Shown: positions 27,101 to 36,010 of the stretch, one piece after another
How the letters are laid out: every line of letters starts with the position of its first letter
Position numbering within the stretch: position 1 is the stretch's first letter
Assembly (NCBI RefSeq): GCF_014332515.1
Contig: NZ_VFSD01000024.1
Location: forward strand, 1 to 64,000
Origin: Pontibacter beigongshangensis
GTDB lineage: Bacteria > Bacteroidota > Bacteroidia > Cytophagales > Hymenobacteraceae
Reading direction: 5' to 3'
Length of the DNA stretch: 64,000 nucleotides
Translations under genes and position numbers: made by a program
The notes under the pieces: generated by a model
What the model was told of the DNA's origin: nothing
Database searches by the model: none
Seen by the model: the letters and a program-made list of their open reading frames with translations, nothing else

Positions 27101-27548
27101 GGAAGTGCTGATTCCGGATACGTATGTGAGCAACATTTCCGAGCGCCTCAGCCTCTACAGCAAACTAGACAGCACCAAAGACCTGCAGGAGCTCGAAAAG
27201 CTGAAGGCCAGCATCATAGACCGCTTTGGGCCGCTGCCGCAGGAGGTGCAGAAACTTGTGGAGATCGTGCAGCTCAGGTGGCAGGCACAGCAACTCGGCT
27301 TCGAGAAGCTCACCATCAAAAAAGAAACCCTGAAAGGCTACCTGCCAACGGCCAACAACGACAAGTATTTTCAGTCGGAGGTGTTTGGCAACATCCTGAA
27401 GTACGTGCAGCAGCACTCCCGCCGCTCCCGCCTGAAGGAAGCCAAGGACAAGCTGATCGTGATCGTAGAAGACATCCGTGCGGTTGCCGATGCCAAAGAA
27501 GTGTTCGACGAAATAGGCGTGCCAGTACCCGTACCAACCACCTCTTAG
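24171..27548 (+). CDS. mfd: transcription-repair coupling factor Mfd
   Basis: About 1125 residues. Mfd displaces stalled RNA polymerase from DNA lesions and recruits UvrA. The order is a UvrB-like N-terminal module (YAVRGGIVDVFSY), an RNA-polymerase-interacting domain (LQPGDYITHVDYGIGRFAGLE and following), helicase motor I with Walker A CGDVGFGKTEVA (about 588) and DEEQ box IDEEQKFG, then motor II (STNIIESGLDIENANTIII, QMRGRVGRS) and a C-terminal TRCF domain (LLGGEQTGFISDLGF). I prefer TTG 24171, preceded by AAAGGA about 10 bases upstream and giving the family-like start LKVKDFLELY. GTG at 24093 would add 26 residues. It is a single copy with its own terminator downstream. Confidence 0.96.
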   Translation: MKVKDFLELYRLDSVVQTIADRLKENKAHRLQLKGLTGSLDAVLASAVYTINKQHQLFVLHDREEAAYFYTDLRNLLGDEKEVMLFPTSYKRPYSFDETENANILMRAEVLNRLNQKTGKGELIVTYPEALTEKVINKKSLVENTLGAKVGEKLDSGFLAEMLNEYGFERTEFVYEAGQYAVRGGIVDVFSYANDLPYRIELFGDEIESIRSFDPDTQLSVETKKAISIIPNVQTKLLQETREAFLDYLPDNTNIWFKDIRLTLDVIEEYFDKASHAFQKMMAGSGGMQIVSDPEQLFQTQKQFKKLLDSFNVVEIGKRFHFKSAEIIQLQAKPQPSFNKDFKRLVKDLHEQQGAGFVNIIATDSPRQINRLTMIFDELDHDVRFQHLPVSLREGFIDQNLKVTCYTDHQLFDRFYQHKAKTGHSKSKAMTLKELRSLQPGDYITHVDYGIGRFAGLEKVEVGGRLQEAIRLVYRDDDLLYVSIHSLHKISKYSGKEGGPPSMSKLGSPEWENKKKKVKGKVKDIAHELISLYAKRKAAPGFSFTRDGFLQAELESSFIYEDTPDQGKATEDVKNDMEQPHPMDRLVCGDVGFGKTEVAIRAAFKAACDGKQVAVLVPTTILAMQHFRTFRDRLEQFPVTVDYINRFKTAKDTKETLKRVAEGKVDILIGTHRIVSKDVKFKDLGLMVIDEEQKFGVKTKDKLKEMKVNVDTLTLTATPIPRTLHFSLMGARDLSVIATPPPNRQPVKTELHVFDEVLIRDAIVLEMKRGGQVFFVHNRVKDIEEITSMILRLVPDAKVTFAHGQMDPEKLEKRMMKFVNGEYDVLVSTNIIESGLDIENANTIIINRAHMFGLSDLHQMRGRVGRSNKKAYCYLLTPPVSGLPSDARKRLSTLEEFSDLGEGFKIAMRDLDIRGAGNLLGGEQTGFISDLGFEMYHQVLDDAIKELKETEFRDLFLGDNMEQFIEPARDCNIETDMEVLIPDTYVSNISERLSLYSKLDSTKDLQELEKLKASIIDRFGPLPQEVQKLVEIVQLRWQAQQLGFEKLTIKKETLKGYLPTANNDKYFQSEVFGNILKYVQQHSRRSRLKEAKDKLIVIVEDIRAVADAKEVFDEIGVPVPVPTTS

Positions 27549-27667
27549 CCAAAGTTGCTCCTGCAGATTTTATGTGCGCAACAACAATGTGCTGATACGG
27601 TAATTGTTAAATGGCTGCATTGTTAAATTGTTGGTTGGTTTGGAGATGGGAAGGAACAGCCGGGGTA

Positions 27668-27708
27668 AAAAAATTGCCTGCTTTCTTCTGGCAAGCAGGC
27701 AATTTTTT
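27668..27708 (+). terminator. terminator downstream of mfd
   Basis: AAATTGCCTGCTT pairs with AAGCAGGCAATTT around a 9-nt loop, followed by T residues. It could work in both directions. Confidence 0.85.
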
Positions 27709-27758
27709 ATATCGTTTCAGGTAAAGTCTATCATCAAACACCAAGTATTTATCGTCTA

Positions 27759-27810
27759 CAGCAGCAGCAAGGCAGGTATCGTCCGGAGGGGCATTTTCAT
27801 TAGAATAATT
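27759..27810 (+). repeat. dispersed repeat copy
   Basis: CAGCAGCAGCAAGG...GTCCGGAGGGGCA, TTTTCATTAGAATAATT. Confidence 0.7.
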
Positions 27811-28140
27811 GGCCGATACTACTTTTCAGTAAACAGTTTCAGCCTCTCCGTAACATGGCTGAACTTAGTTCCCTGCCTGTTTCGTTGCCCTGCTCTCATT
27901 TGCCCAAAAGCTACTCCACTCCATTAGGCCGCTAACTCACCTGCCACACAACAAATTACAAAGGCATGGCAATTTTTCGGGCCCGGCCACCAGCAGCTTG
28001 TAGTAACTGCTGCTAAAGCAAAGCCTTGAGCAGGCCGTATATTTTACTTGCTGTTCTGATATAGTTTATTTAAATTAATTATTTATTCCTGAAAATTCAA
28101 GGATAAATACTTACGCGCTGTGACTACAAACTTAAAATCA

Positions 28141-29769
28141 ATGAACACTACTTACCTAAAGCCAACTTTCCGTGCGCTACCCGGGCTTTACCTGGTCCTG
28201 AACTGTGATCTGGTGATACTGGATGCGACCGATGCTTATCTGCGGGCTGCCCTCTCCTCGCGGGAGCAGTTGGTGGGGCAGCATGTACTGCAGGCTTTCC
28301 CTGCCAATCCGGCAATTTCCAGAACAGAATCCTTGCAGGTACTGGAGCAGTCGCTGCGGCATGTGCTGCAGTACCGGGAGCCCCACAAAATGCCCACCAT
28401 CCGGTATGATGTGGTGAACGGCCACGACGGCTCCACCAGCAGTTTTGAAGAACGCTACTGGAGCTCCACCAACACACCTGTTTTTGATGAGACGACGGGC
28501 GCAATGGCCTATATTCTGCACGAAACACACGACATTACAGAACATGTTCGGCAAAGGCAAAGCAACCTGTATAGCCAGGAGCACCTGAAAATGCTCTCCA
28601 GTGCCATTCATGCGGCCAACTGGGAACTCGACATCGAGCAGGATGTCATTTATTGGGGTGCCAACCTCTATGATGTATTCGGGTACACGCCACAGGAGTT
28701 AGGCACTGAAGGCGATGCATGGGACAAACTCGTGCACCCCGACGACCTGCAGGGGGCCCTCAAGGCCATGGAGCAGGCCCAAAAGACCGGCGCCACCACT
28801 TTAACCATGGAGTACCGTTTTGCCAAAGCAGGCGGCGAGTATGCCCATGTTATTGATAAGTGCTTTCTTATCTACGACAGTCACGGAAAGCCCGTCCGGA
28901 TGATAGGCTCCATGATCGACATGAGTGCAAGCAAACAGGCGGAGCAGGCTCTCCGAGAGAGCGACAAGCGTTTCCATGGTTTGCTGGAGGCCCTCCCGCA
29001 TATGGCCTGGACGGCCCACCCCAACGGAAAAATCTCTTTTTTTAACCAGAGCTGGTACAGCTACACCGGCATGCTTCAGGGGCAGACGGAAGGGTGGGTC
29101 AGTGTGGTACACCCGGAAGACACTGCCCATGTTATTACCGCCTGGCACGATGCCCTGACCAGCGGCTATTATGAAAGAGAGTGCCGTATCAGGAGCAGCA
29201 TAGATGGCCAGTACCGGTGGTTTCTGGAGCGGGCCGAACCCCTGTACGATGAGAAGGGCAGCATAAAACTCTGGATCGGCACCTATACCGACATTGATGA
29301 GCAAAAGCAGGCCATGGAACAGATACAGCGCCGCGACCGCCGCCTCGAGAACATTCTGAAGCTCTCGCCGGCTAATCTTTGCCTGCTGCAGGGGCCAGAC
29401 CAGATCTGCCGGTTTATTACCCCAGGCGTTTACACCATGTATGGCAACAGGAGGTACCTGGGCAGGCCTGCCCGGGAAATATGGCCGGAGCTGGAACAAT
29501 TCGACTTCCACCAAATGCTCAGCTACGTGTACCACCAGGGAAAAGCCGTTCAGATAGAGGCCTACAAGCTCGTCATAGACAGGCAACAGAACGGGGAACT
29601 CGCCGATGCCTGGTTTAACTTTAAGTATCAGCCTATCTCAGATAGCGAGGGCCATACAGAGGGCGTGCTGATCTCTGCCATAGAAGTAACCGAGCTGATC
29701 CAGGCCAGACAAAAAATCGCGGAGCTGGAGCTTGCCCTGCAGCAACAAAACCTCTCCTCCTCTCCATAA
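28141..29769 (+). CDS. PAS-domain protein without kinase
   Basis: A 542-residue cytosolic sensor-like protein built of about four PAS/PAC units: an N-terminal PAS_4-type domain (LYLVLNCDLVILDATDAYL), two PAS_3-type units with signature YWGANLYDVFGYTPQE, FNQSWYSYTGM and YRWFLERAEP, and a last PAS (about 400-520). It ends in a short coiled coil (IAELELALQQQNL) exactly where a kinase dimerisation helix would start, but no HisKA or HATPase domain follows. The N-terminal domain is related to that of the kinase gene at 30018. It may be a scaffold, a decoy or a remnant of a kinase. GTG at 28120 would add seven residues. Confidence 0.82.
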   Translation: MNTTYLKPTFRALPGLYLVLNCDLVILDATDAYLRAALSSREQLVGQHVLQAFPANPAISRTESLQVLEQSLRHVLQYREPHKMPTIRYDVVNGHDGSTSSFEERYWSSTNTPVFDETTGAMAYILHETHDITEHVRQRQSNLYSQEHLKMLSSAIHAANWELDIEQDVIYWGANLYDVFGYTPQELGTEGDAWDKLVHPDDLQGALKAMEQAQKTGATTLTMEYRFAKAGGEYAHVIDKCFLIYDSHGKPVRMIGSMIDMSASKQAEQALRESDKRFHGLLEALPHMAWTAHPNGKISFFNQSWYSYTGMLQGQTEGWVSVVHPEDTAHVITAWHDALTSGYYERECRIRSSIDGQYRWFLERAEPLYDEKGSIKLWIGTYTDIDEQKQAMEQIQRRDRRLENILKLSPANLCLLQGPDQICRFITPGVYTMYGNRRYLGRPAREIWPELEQFDFHQMLSYVYHQGKAVQIEAYKLVIDRQQNGELADAWFNFKYQPISDSEGHTEGVLISAIEVTELIQARQKIAELELALQQQNLSSSP

Positions 29770-29800
29770 AACAGGGCCCTTCAGATTTTTATCGGGTACT

Positions 29801-29848
29801 GCGGCAGGAGGAGCAGCAGCTCTGGAGGGCTGTTTTCATTAGAATAAT
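29801..29848 (+). repeat. dispersed repeat copy
   Basis: GGAGGAGCAGCAGCTCTGGAG, GGCTGTTTTCATTAGAATAA (20-base parts quoted separately). It begins 32 bp after the PAS gene stop. Confidence 0.65.
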
Positions 29849-30017
29849 CCGCAACTAGGGGGCCAACTCTTCGGAGGGTGCATGCGCCGAAGCGCCGTGG
29901 CAGCAGCTAAAGACAAAAGTACGCAGTTAAATATGTGTACAAACAACAAAATTTTTAAACCCGGACTTAAAACACTTTAGGCAGCTATGCGTTTGTTTTA
30001 ACCACTTACCATAAAGC

Positions 30018-33000
30018 ATGAGAAACGAGCCTGTCCTTCAGCATAGCGTTAATTTTGAGCAACTTTTCCAGGCAATGCCTACCCGGTGTGTGGCATTCGC
30101 TACTGACCTAACGATACTGGCTGCCACAGACTATTTTCTGGAAGCTACAGCAAAACCCCGCGAAGCGCTTATAGGCCACAACTACTTTCAGGTTTTCCCG
30201 GAAAATGCAGCGACCGGTCATACGGGCTACCGAAGAGAACTACAGGAGGCGTGCCGGTGCGCCATACAGCAGAAACAAACCTGCCAGCTGCCTGTGCTGC
30301 CTTACAACTTCCGGGCGCCCGGGGCCCATGGCTCCAGAGAGCTATACTGGAAGGGCTCTGTTACACCTGTGCTGGATGCCAGAGAAGAGGTTGCCTACCT
30401 GCTCCACGAAATCAGGGAAGTTACAGAAGAGATTAACCGGGAAAAAGAGTCGCAGGCAGGGCACCTGAACCTGCTGCTCATGGCCAAAGCAGTTGGCGCC
30501 ACCGTGTGGGAAGCTTACATCGCCAGCAACAGGTTAACGTTTAGCGAGGCTTACAGAGAAGTGTTTGGCTACACGGAAGACCCGCTGGTGCACGAACTCA
30601 AAATCTGGGACCAGCACCTGCACCCCGATGATGTGATGAAAACCCGCCACAGTATCAATGCCACCATAGCGGCCCGAGGCAAGTTCTGGACCGGAGAGTA
30701 CCGCTACCTGAAAGCAGATGGCACCTACACACCTGTGCTCGACCATGGCTACATTATGTACGATTACAAGGGCAAGCCTCTGCGCATGGTCGGCACCATG
30801 ATAGACCTGAGCCGGCAGAAGACACAGGAATCTAAGCTAAAGGAAAGCAACGAGCGCTTTGAGCTTATTGCCAGGGCCACCAACGATGTGATCTGGGACT
30901 GGAACCTGGAGGATGACACCATCTGGTGGAACGACGGCTTTAAAAACCTGTTCGGTTACAAGGAAGAAGAAATTGAGCCTACCGCCATATCCTGGACATC
31001 CAGAATGCACCCCGATGATGCGGCGCGTGTAAAACGGTTGATTCATACAGTTATAGAAAGCGGCAACACCTATTGGCAGGACGAGTACCGGTTCCGGTGC
31101 GCCTCCGGCACTTACCTTACCATTCAGGACAACGGGTATGTGATGCACGACGCCTCCGGCAAGCCCGTACGCATGATCGGTGCCATGCTCGATATAACCG
31201 AACGGCGCCGGATAGAGCAGAAACTACAGGAAAGCGTGGCGCACAGCCGCCACATTATGGAGTCGCTGCCGCTCATGACCTGGACCGCCACCCCCGACGG
31301 CCTGGTAGATTACTACAACCACCGCTGGTTCGACTACACCGGCTCTACCCTGGAGGAGATGAAAGACTGGGGCTGGGAAAAATTCATTCACCCGGACGAT
31401 GCAGCAGCAGCCAAGCAGCAGTGGCTGCACTCACTGGCCACCGGCGAACCCTTTACCAGCCAGAGCCGCTGGAGATCGGCCAGAGATGGCAATTACCGCT
31501 GGTTTCTGGCCCGCAGCCTCCCTATCCGCGACCAGTCTGGCGCTATAACCAAATGGGTTGGCTCGCATACCGATATCGAAGACAACAAACAGACACTCCT
31601 GGCATTGGAAGAGACTTCCCGGAAGCTCCGGTTCCTCGCCGAGTCTATCCCCCAGATCGTGTGGAGCGCCAACCCCGATGGCAACATCGACTACTTTAAT
31701 AAAAGGTGGTACCAATACACCCACATGAGTCAGGAAGAAAGCCTTGCGTTTGGCTGGAGACCCGCCCTGCACCCCGACGACCGGCAGACAACCGTAACTA
31801 CCTGGCTACAAAGCATACACACAGGTGAGCCTTACAACCTGCACCTGCGCCTGCGCAACATCTATACCGACACCTACCGCTGGTTCCTGGCCCGCGCCAT
31901 GCCTATGCGCGATGAGCAGGGGCGCATAACCAAATGGTTTGGCACAGCCACCGACATACACGACCAGATAGAGCTACAGGAAGAGCTGGAGCAGTCGGAG
32001 AAGCAACTCCGCTTTTTGGCCGAGTCTATTCCGCAGATCGTCTGGACCACCGACCCTACCGGCTACCACGACTATTTTAACAAGCGCTGGACAGAGTATA
32101 CCGGCATGTCGCTGGCCGAGAGCATAGGCTTTACCTGGAAGGAGGTACTGCACCCCGACGACCGCAAGCCAGCCTGGGAAAGATGGCAGCACTCGCTCCG
32201 CACCGGCGAATACTATGAGATCGAATACCGCTTCCAGAATATCCACGATGGCGTTTACCGCTGGTTCCTGGCGCAAGCCATGCCCATGCGCGACGAAAGG
32301 GGCAACATTGTGAAATGGTTTGGCACCTGCACCGACATAGAAGACCATAAAAAAGCCGAAGAGGAGCTGCTGGAGAAAAACCTGGAGCTCAAACGCATGA
32401 ACTACGACCTCGACAGTTTTGTGTACACAGCCTCGCACGACCTCAAGCTGCCCATTATAAACATGGCCGGCATTTTTGAGGAGCTTACCCGCAACATCGA
32501 GTTCAGAGACCCGGATGCGCAAAAGATGATCGGCATGTTCAACAAATCGCTGCGCCAGATTCATAACACCATCCATGAACTGTCGGAGGTGGTAAAGGTG
32601 CAGAAGAACGATGCGCGCGACCTGGAGCTCGTTAACCTGGAGCAGCTTACCAGCGATGTGCTCGAGAGTATTCAGGAAACCATCTTAAACACCGGCGCCC
32701 GCCTGGCCACAGATTTTAGTGAGGCGCCGGTCATTGCTTTTTCCAGGGCAAACCTGAAAAGCATTTTTTATAACTTAATCAGCAATGCCATAAAATACCG
32801 CGACCATACGCGCGTGGCAGAAATCAGCCTCAGCACAGCCGTTAAAGGCGAATTTATAGAACTCAGGGTGCAGGACAACGGCATGGGAATAGACATGAAC
32901 AAACATCAGAACAAACTGTTTCAGATGTTTAAGCGTTTTCATAATCATGTTAATGGCTCCGGGCTTGGATTATACATCGTAAACAGGTTACTTACCAATA

Positions 33001-33086
33001 GTGGGGGCTACATTAATATAGAGAGCACGCTGAATGAGGGCACCACTTTTTACCTGTACTTCAACCAAAAGAAAGATTTAGTCTAA
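30018..33086 (+). CDS. multi-PAS sensor histidine kinase
   Basis: A 1022-residue soluble kinase. An N-terminal PAS_4-type domain (TDLTILAATDYFLEA) is followed by five PAS/PAC units in tandem, to about residue 780, several with FNKRWYQYT / YRWFLARAMPMRDEQG. The dimerisation/phosphoacceptor helix contains YTASHDLKLPI with its His near 813. The ATPase domain shows the N box FYNLISNAIKYRD, G1 VQDNGMGID and G2 GSGLGLYIVNRLL. There are no membrane helices, so the signal is probably intracellular, for example a small ligand or redox state. The response regulator at 33108 starts 21 bp downstream and is the likely partner. Confidence 0.93.
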   Translation: MRNEPVLQHSVNFEQLFQAMPTRCVAFATDLTILAATDYFLEATAKPREALIGHNYFQVFPENAATGHTGYRRELQEACRCAIQQKQTCQLPVLPYNFRAPGAHGSRELYWKGSVTPVLDAREEVAYLLHEIREVTEEINREKESQAGHLNLLLMAKAVGATVWEAYIASNRLTFSEAYREVFGYTEDPLVHELKIWDQHLHPDDVMKTRHSINATIAARGKFWTGEYRYLKADGTYTPVLDHGYIMYDYKGKPLRMVGTMIDLSRQKTQESKLKESNERFELIARATNDVIWDWNLEDDTIWWNDGFKNLFGYKEEEIEPTAISWTSRMHPDDAARVKRLIHTVIESGNTYWQDEYRFRCASGTYLTIQDNGYVMHDASGKPVRMIGAMLDITERRRIEQKLQESVAHSRHIMESLPLMTWTATPDGLVDYYNHRWFDYTGSTLEEMKDWGWEKFIHPDDAAAAKQQWLHSLATGEPFTSQSRWRSARDGNYRWFLARSLPIRDQSGAITKWVGSHTDIEDNKQTLLALEETSRKLRFLAESIPQIVWSANPDGNIDYFNKRWYQYTHMSQEESLAFGWRPALHPDDRQTTVTTWLQSIHTGEPYNLHLRLRNIYTDTYRWFLARAMPMRDEQGRITKWFGTATDIHDQIELQEELEQSEKQLRFLAESIPQIVWTTDPTGYHDYFNKRWTEYTGMSLAESIGFTWKEVLHPDDRKPAWERWQHSLRTGEYYEIEYRFQNIHDGVYRWFLAQAMPMRDERGNIVKWFGTCTDIEDHKKAEEELLEKNLELKRMNYDLDSFVYTASHDLKLPIINMAGIFEELTRNIEFRDPDAQKMIGMFNKSLRQIHNTIHELSEVVKVQKNDARDLELVNLEQLTSDVLESIQETILNTGARLATDFSEAPVIAFSRANLKSIFYNLISNAIKYRDHTRVAEISLSTAVKGEFIELRVQDNGMGIDMNKHQNKLFQMFKRFHNHVNGSGLGLYIVNRLLTNSGGYINIESTLNEGTTFYLYFNQKKDLV

Positions 33087-33107
33087 CATACCAGTAAAAT
33101 AAAACAT

Positions 33108-33515
33108 ATGAAGCCGCTTAAAACTATTCTGCTAATAGACGACGACGACACCACCAATTACCTGAACCACCGGCTCCTATCGCGCATGGAACTGGCCGAT
33201 GATATCCGGGTGGTGACAGACGGAGAGAAAGCACTGGAGTACCTGACGCAAGCCTTTCAGGGAGCCAGAGACTTCCCTTATCCGGACCTGATCTTTGTGG
33301 ATATAAAAATGTCTGTGATGGATGGCTTTGAATTTCTGGACGAGTACCAGAAATTTGATGAACAGGATAAGGACCGTATCGTAATGCTTATGTTGACCTC
33401 TTCTGCAAGCTTCTACGACCTGGAAAAACTTAAGAAGTACCCGGAGGTACGCAGGCACTACTCCAAGCCTTTGGCCGAGGCCGATGTGCGGGAGATTATA
33501 GCAGAATACTTTTAG
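33108..33515 (+). CDS. single-domain response regulator
   Basis: A 135-residue CheY-like receiver with no output domain. The acidic pocket is DDDD (residues 11-14), the phosphoacceptor is Asp65 in LIFVDIKM, the switch Thr97 is in MLTSSAS, and Lys120 is in HYSKPL. It belongs to the Rcp1-like group often paired with PAS kinases. It should take phosphate from the kinase just upstream (21-bp gap) and act by protein-protein contact or as part of a relay. A strong terminator follows. Confidence 0.93.
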   Translation: MKPLKTILLIDDDDTTNYLNHRLLSRMELADDIRVVTDGEKALEYLTQAFQGARDFPYPDLIFVDIKMSVMDGFEFLDEYQKFDEQDKDRIVMLMLTSSASFYDLEKLKKYPEVRRHYSKPLAEADVREIIAEYF

Positions 33516-33535
33516 CCGGTTACTGTTTCGCTCTT

Positions 33536-33569
33536 CAGAAAGGCGCCTCCACACAGGGGCGCCTTTCTG
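33536..33569 (+). terminator. terminator of kinase/response regulator unit
   Basis: CAGAAAGGCGCC and GGCGCCTTTCTG form a 12-bp stem with a 10-nt loop. Few T residues follow (CTTATA). Confidence 0.7.
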
Positions 33570-33679
33570 CTTATACACAACACCTTAGCGTGGCAACCTT
33601 AACTCTGAGCGTGTTATAGCCGTAAAAAGAAATCCGCAACAGGCGGTTAAACAGAAAGCTGACACCTAAAAATAAAACA

Positions 33680-34504
33680 ATGGAAAACAACGAGCGAGAC
33701 AGCAATTACACCGACCGTGGCGAATATAACCAACGCATAGGCCGGGATCTGTACCGAAAAGACCAGGAACGAAAGCCAACCTCCCAGAGGCACCAAAACC
33801 CAGGGTACCAGGAGTGGGGCGAAAGCACCTTCTTCCATACAGGCCCCAATAAAAGAGGCGCTCAGGACCGCGACCAAAGCAATTACGGCAATTCGTATAA
33901 CCGGGGCGGAACCGGCAACTCCTACCCCCAGGGGCAAAACATACGGCAGCAAGACCACTATGGCAGCAGCCGCAACAGTGCTTACCGCAACGAACGCAAT
34001 TACCTGAACCACGGCGACAACTATGCCGGCAGCCAGGGCCGCTATAGCAGCGGAGTTGGTTCTCAGCCAGGCAACTACAACGAGCCGCCTTCTCAAAAAG
34101 ACAATGTGCACCGTGAGGGGCCCGGCTCCCGAAGCCGCTACAAAGAAGACGACTACCGCTACGGCAGCGGCTCACACAACTGGTACCGCGAAAACCGCTA
34201 CTCACCAGACGAAGATCCTGACCGGCGCCACGACGACCGCGGTTTTTTTCAGCGAATGGGCGAAGGCATACGCGATACCTGGAACGATATAATGCACGCC
34301 GATGACCCGGATTACCAGGACAAGCACTACCGCTACCAGGCCCCCGAGAAAGGAAGCGACCGCGTACGTATGGGCTCCGAGCCTTACCGCGACAGGCGCT
34401 ACGACAGAGGCTACGAAGGCGGCCCCCGCTGGGCCGACGAAACAGACTCCGGCCGCGATGACTACTACAATGATACCGACAGAAGCCAACGCTACAGAAG
34501 ATAA
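33680..34504 (+). CDS. disordered Tyr/Arg/Gly/Asp-rich protein
   Basis: A 274-residue protein of very low hydrophobicity, rich in Tyr, Arg, Asn, Gly, Asp and Ser, with many R-Y, D-Y and N-Y pairs; it is predicted to be disordered. The only segment with structure-like composition is DRGFFQRMGEGIRDTWNDIM (about 192-211), a possible amphipathic helix. The start is a clear ATG and the gene ends at its own terminator, so it is a real unit despite the composition. Tyr/Arg-rich composition is known from condensate-forming proteins; here that is an inference. Function unknown. Confidence 0.75.
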   Translation: MENNERDSNYTDRGEYNQRIGRDLYRKDQERKPTSQRHQNPGYQEWGESTFFHTGPNKRGAQDRDQSNYGNSYNRGGTGNSYPQGQNIRQQDHYGSSRNSAYRNERNYLNHGDNYAGSQGRYSSGVGSQPGNYNEPPSQKDNVHREGPGSRSRYKEDDYRYGSGSHNWYRENRYSPDEDPDRRHDDRGFFQRMGEGIRDTWNDIMHADDPDYQDKHYRYQAPEKGSDRVRMGSEPYRDRRYDRGYEGGPRWADETDSGRDDYYNDTDRSQRYRR

Positions 34505-34524
34505 GCAGGTAGCCAGGCATTATT

Positions 34525-34568
34525 AAAATAAAGGGAACCGGTACATACGTGTCGGTTCCCTTTATTTT
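34525..34568 (+). terminator. terminator after disordered-protein gene
   Basis: AAAATAAAGGGAACCG with CGGTTCCCTTTATTTT, a 16-bp stem with a 12-nt loop and built-in A/T tails; usable in both directions. Confidence 0.9.
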
Positions 34569-34707
34569 TCCCGTACTGCTGCAGAGGGGGTAACCGGCCT
34601 CACCTGTACCCTGTAACCTGCACCACACAAAAATTCCAGCACGCCCTGCTTACCTCTGACTTTCAAATATTTAGTATAAAATAATGAATTAATTCTACCC
34701 CCTGGTA

Positions 34708-34739
34708 TTTGCGTGCCATTTCTTATTGCCTTATATTTA
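34708..34739 (+). promoter_or_regulatory. predicted promoter of second disordered-protein gene
   Basis: TTTG (34708-34711), 20 bp, TATATTTA (34732-34739), close to TTTG / TAnnTTTG. It implies a leader of about 130 nt. Confidence 0.4.
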
Positions 34740-34875
34740 AACTACTTATAAAACCAAACAGCACTTTTACTAAGAATCCTAAACAATTGCCCAACACTTG
34801 AACATCCTTAAAAGGCACTCGTACAAAAAGGGAAGTTGAAGCTGGCATATATTTTTGAACCTAAACAGAACCAGG

Positions 34876-35340
34876 ATGCACTACGAGGAAGAAGACCACA
34901 GAAACCATCAGGAAAGATGGCAGCAAGGCTCCAGAAACCGACGGCCAAGGCCTGATAACGAAGAGCACTTTAACGATTTCAGTAGCCGGTGGAACGAGCC
35001 GGTGCCTCCTTTGCACCGCTATCGGCACGAAGAGCTTGACGAGCGCAAGCGCTTTAAGAACGACGGCGACAACTGGGATCAGCAACGCCCCCACCCTACC
35101 AGACGGCAGCAAGCCGACCAGCAGCGGGACCAGTACGAGCAATGGTACGAGAACCGGTACAGGCAGCAGCGAGACCCGAGGCAGCAGCGCCAGGAGGACA
35201 ACTATAACAGGCACCACCAATACCCAAGCGACCGCTGGCAGCAGGACGATTTTATCGTACGCGAAGAGGAACTGCGCAGGCGCTATAACAGGCAGTTCAG
35301 AGATTGGGAAGAAGAAGACCACCGCCGTAGCAGACACTAA
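34876..35340 (+). CDS. disordered, highly charged Arg/Gln/Glu-rich protein
   Basis: A 154-residue hydrophilic protein with almost no aliphatic residues, rich in Arg, Gln, Glu, Asp, His and Trp/Tyr. It has clusters such as RQQADQQRDQYEQWYENRY and a C-terminal REEELRRRYNRQFRDWEEED that could form a charged helix. It has its own promoter-like site and a strong terminator, which supports a real gene. Composition resembles the neighbour at 33680, but no direct homology is visible. ATG 34876 is chosen; TTG 34855 would add seven residues. Function unknown. Confidence 0.7.
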   Translation: MHYEEEDHRNHQERWQQGSRNRRPRPDNEEHFNDFSSRWNEPVPPLHRYRHEELDERKRFKNDGDNWDQQRPHPTRRQQADQQRDQYEQWYENRYRQQRDPRQQRQEDNYNRHHQYPSDRWQQDDFIVREEELRRRYNRQFRDWEEEDHRRSRH

Positions 35341-35346
35341 TATCAG

Positions 35347-35372
35347 GACCAGATCAGCATCTGGTCTTTTTT
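35347..35372 (+). terminator. rho-independent terminator
   Basis: GACCAGAT-CAGC-ATCTGGTC followed by six T, seven bases after the stop codon of the gene before it. Confidence 0.9.
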
Positions 35373-35385
35373 CTGCCGCTATGCT

Positions 35386-35967
35386 TCAGTACCTCCTCCT
35401 GAAGCCAATGCCGAAAGACACCAGTTCCGGAATACCAGGTATTAACGTAAGCGAAAGGTCGTTTTGCTCCGACAGCTGGTAATTGTACTCAAACTCGCCC
35501 CCGTACCAGTAAAACTTGTATTGCCAGTCGCCCCGTCTGTTAAAATAGCCATTGTCTACATAACCTTCCAGCCGGTTCCAGTCGCGGCGATATACCAGCG
35601 TGGGGCCAATGCCCCCGTTTACGGAGTGCCTGCCTTTCCGGAAGATCTTACCCCGAAACCCGATATGCGTAAAGCCGGCCATCGACTCTGCGCAATCGGC
35701 ATACAAGCCCTGCTCCATCCGCACACTCAGGTCGTTGCGCACCACAAAGCGGTCGTACCCAACTATGCCGCCGTAATTAATGGTGGTGTAACCTTTGCTG
35801 TCGAGCCGATTAGGGAAAATCTCCGGATAAGGGCTCTCCTTCAGATGCACCGAAAGCCCGAATGCTTTTACCGTAATAGAGTTTTTGAATGCCTCCTGCG
35901 CCCTACTCCATGAAAACGGCAAAACGCTCAACATCAAAAGCCATAGAATAAACAAGGTGCGTACCAT
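35386..35967 (-). CDS. predicted outer membrane protein, unknown family
   Basis: A 193-residue protein with a signal peptide (MVRTLFILWLLMLSVLPFSWSRAQ). The mature part alternates polar and aromatic residues in strand-like runs, with repeated YGG, NGGIG and FGIGFRRRY at the C-terminus. The terminal aromatic residue suits an outer membrane barrel of about eight strands. No named family recognised. It converges with the disordered-protein gene across a shared terminator. The start at 35967 is preferred over 35991 because the leader begins there. Confidence 0.65.
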   Translation of the reverse strand: MVRTLFILWLLMLSVLPFSWSRAQEAFKNSITVKAFGLSVHLKESPYPEIFPNRLDSKGYTTINYGGIVGYDRFVVRNDLSVRMEQGLYADCAESMAGFTHIGFRGKIFRKGRHSVNGGIGPTLVYRRDWNRLEGYVDNGYFNRRGDWQYKFYWYGGEFEYNYQLSEQNDLSLTLIPGIPELVSFGIGFRRRY

Positions 35968-36010
35968 ACTTCTGCTTATACTTTGTGCCAACCATAAAGT
36001 TAACAGTTAG

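Larger units (their letters stand above)
27549..28140. other. intergenic region after mfd
   Basis: 592 bp with a terminator (27668-27708) and one dispersed repeat (27759-27810). The rest, including an AT-rich tract at 28055-28100, shows no gene. Confidence 0.5.
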
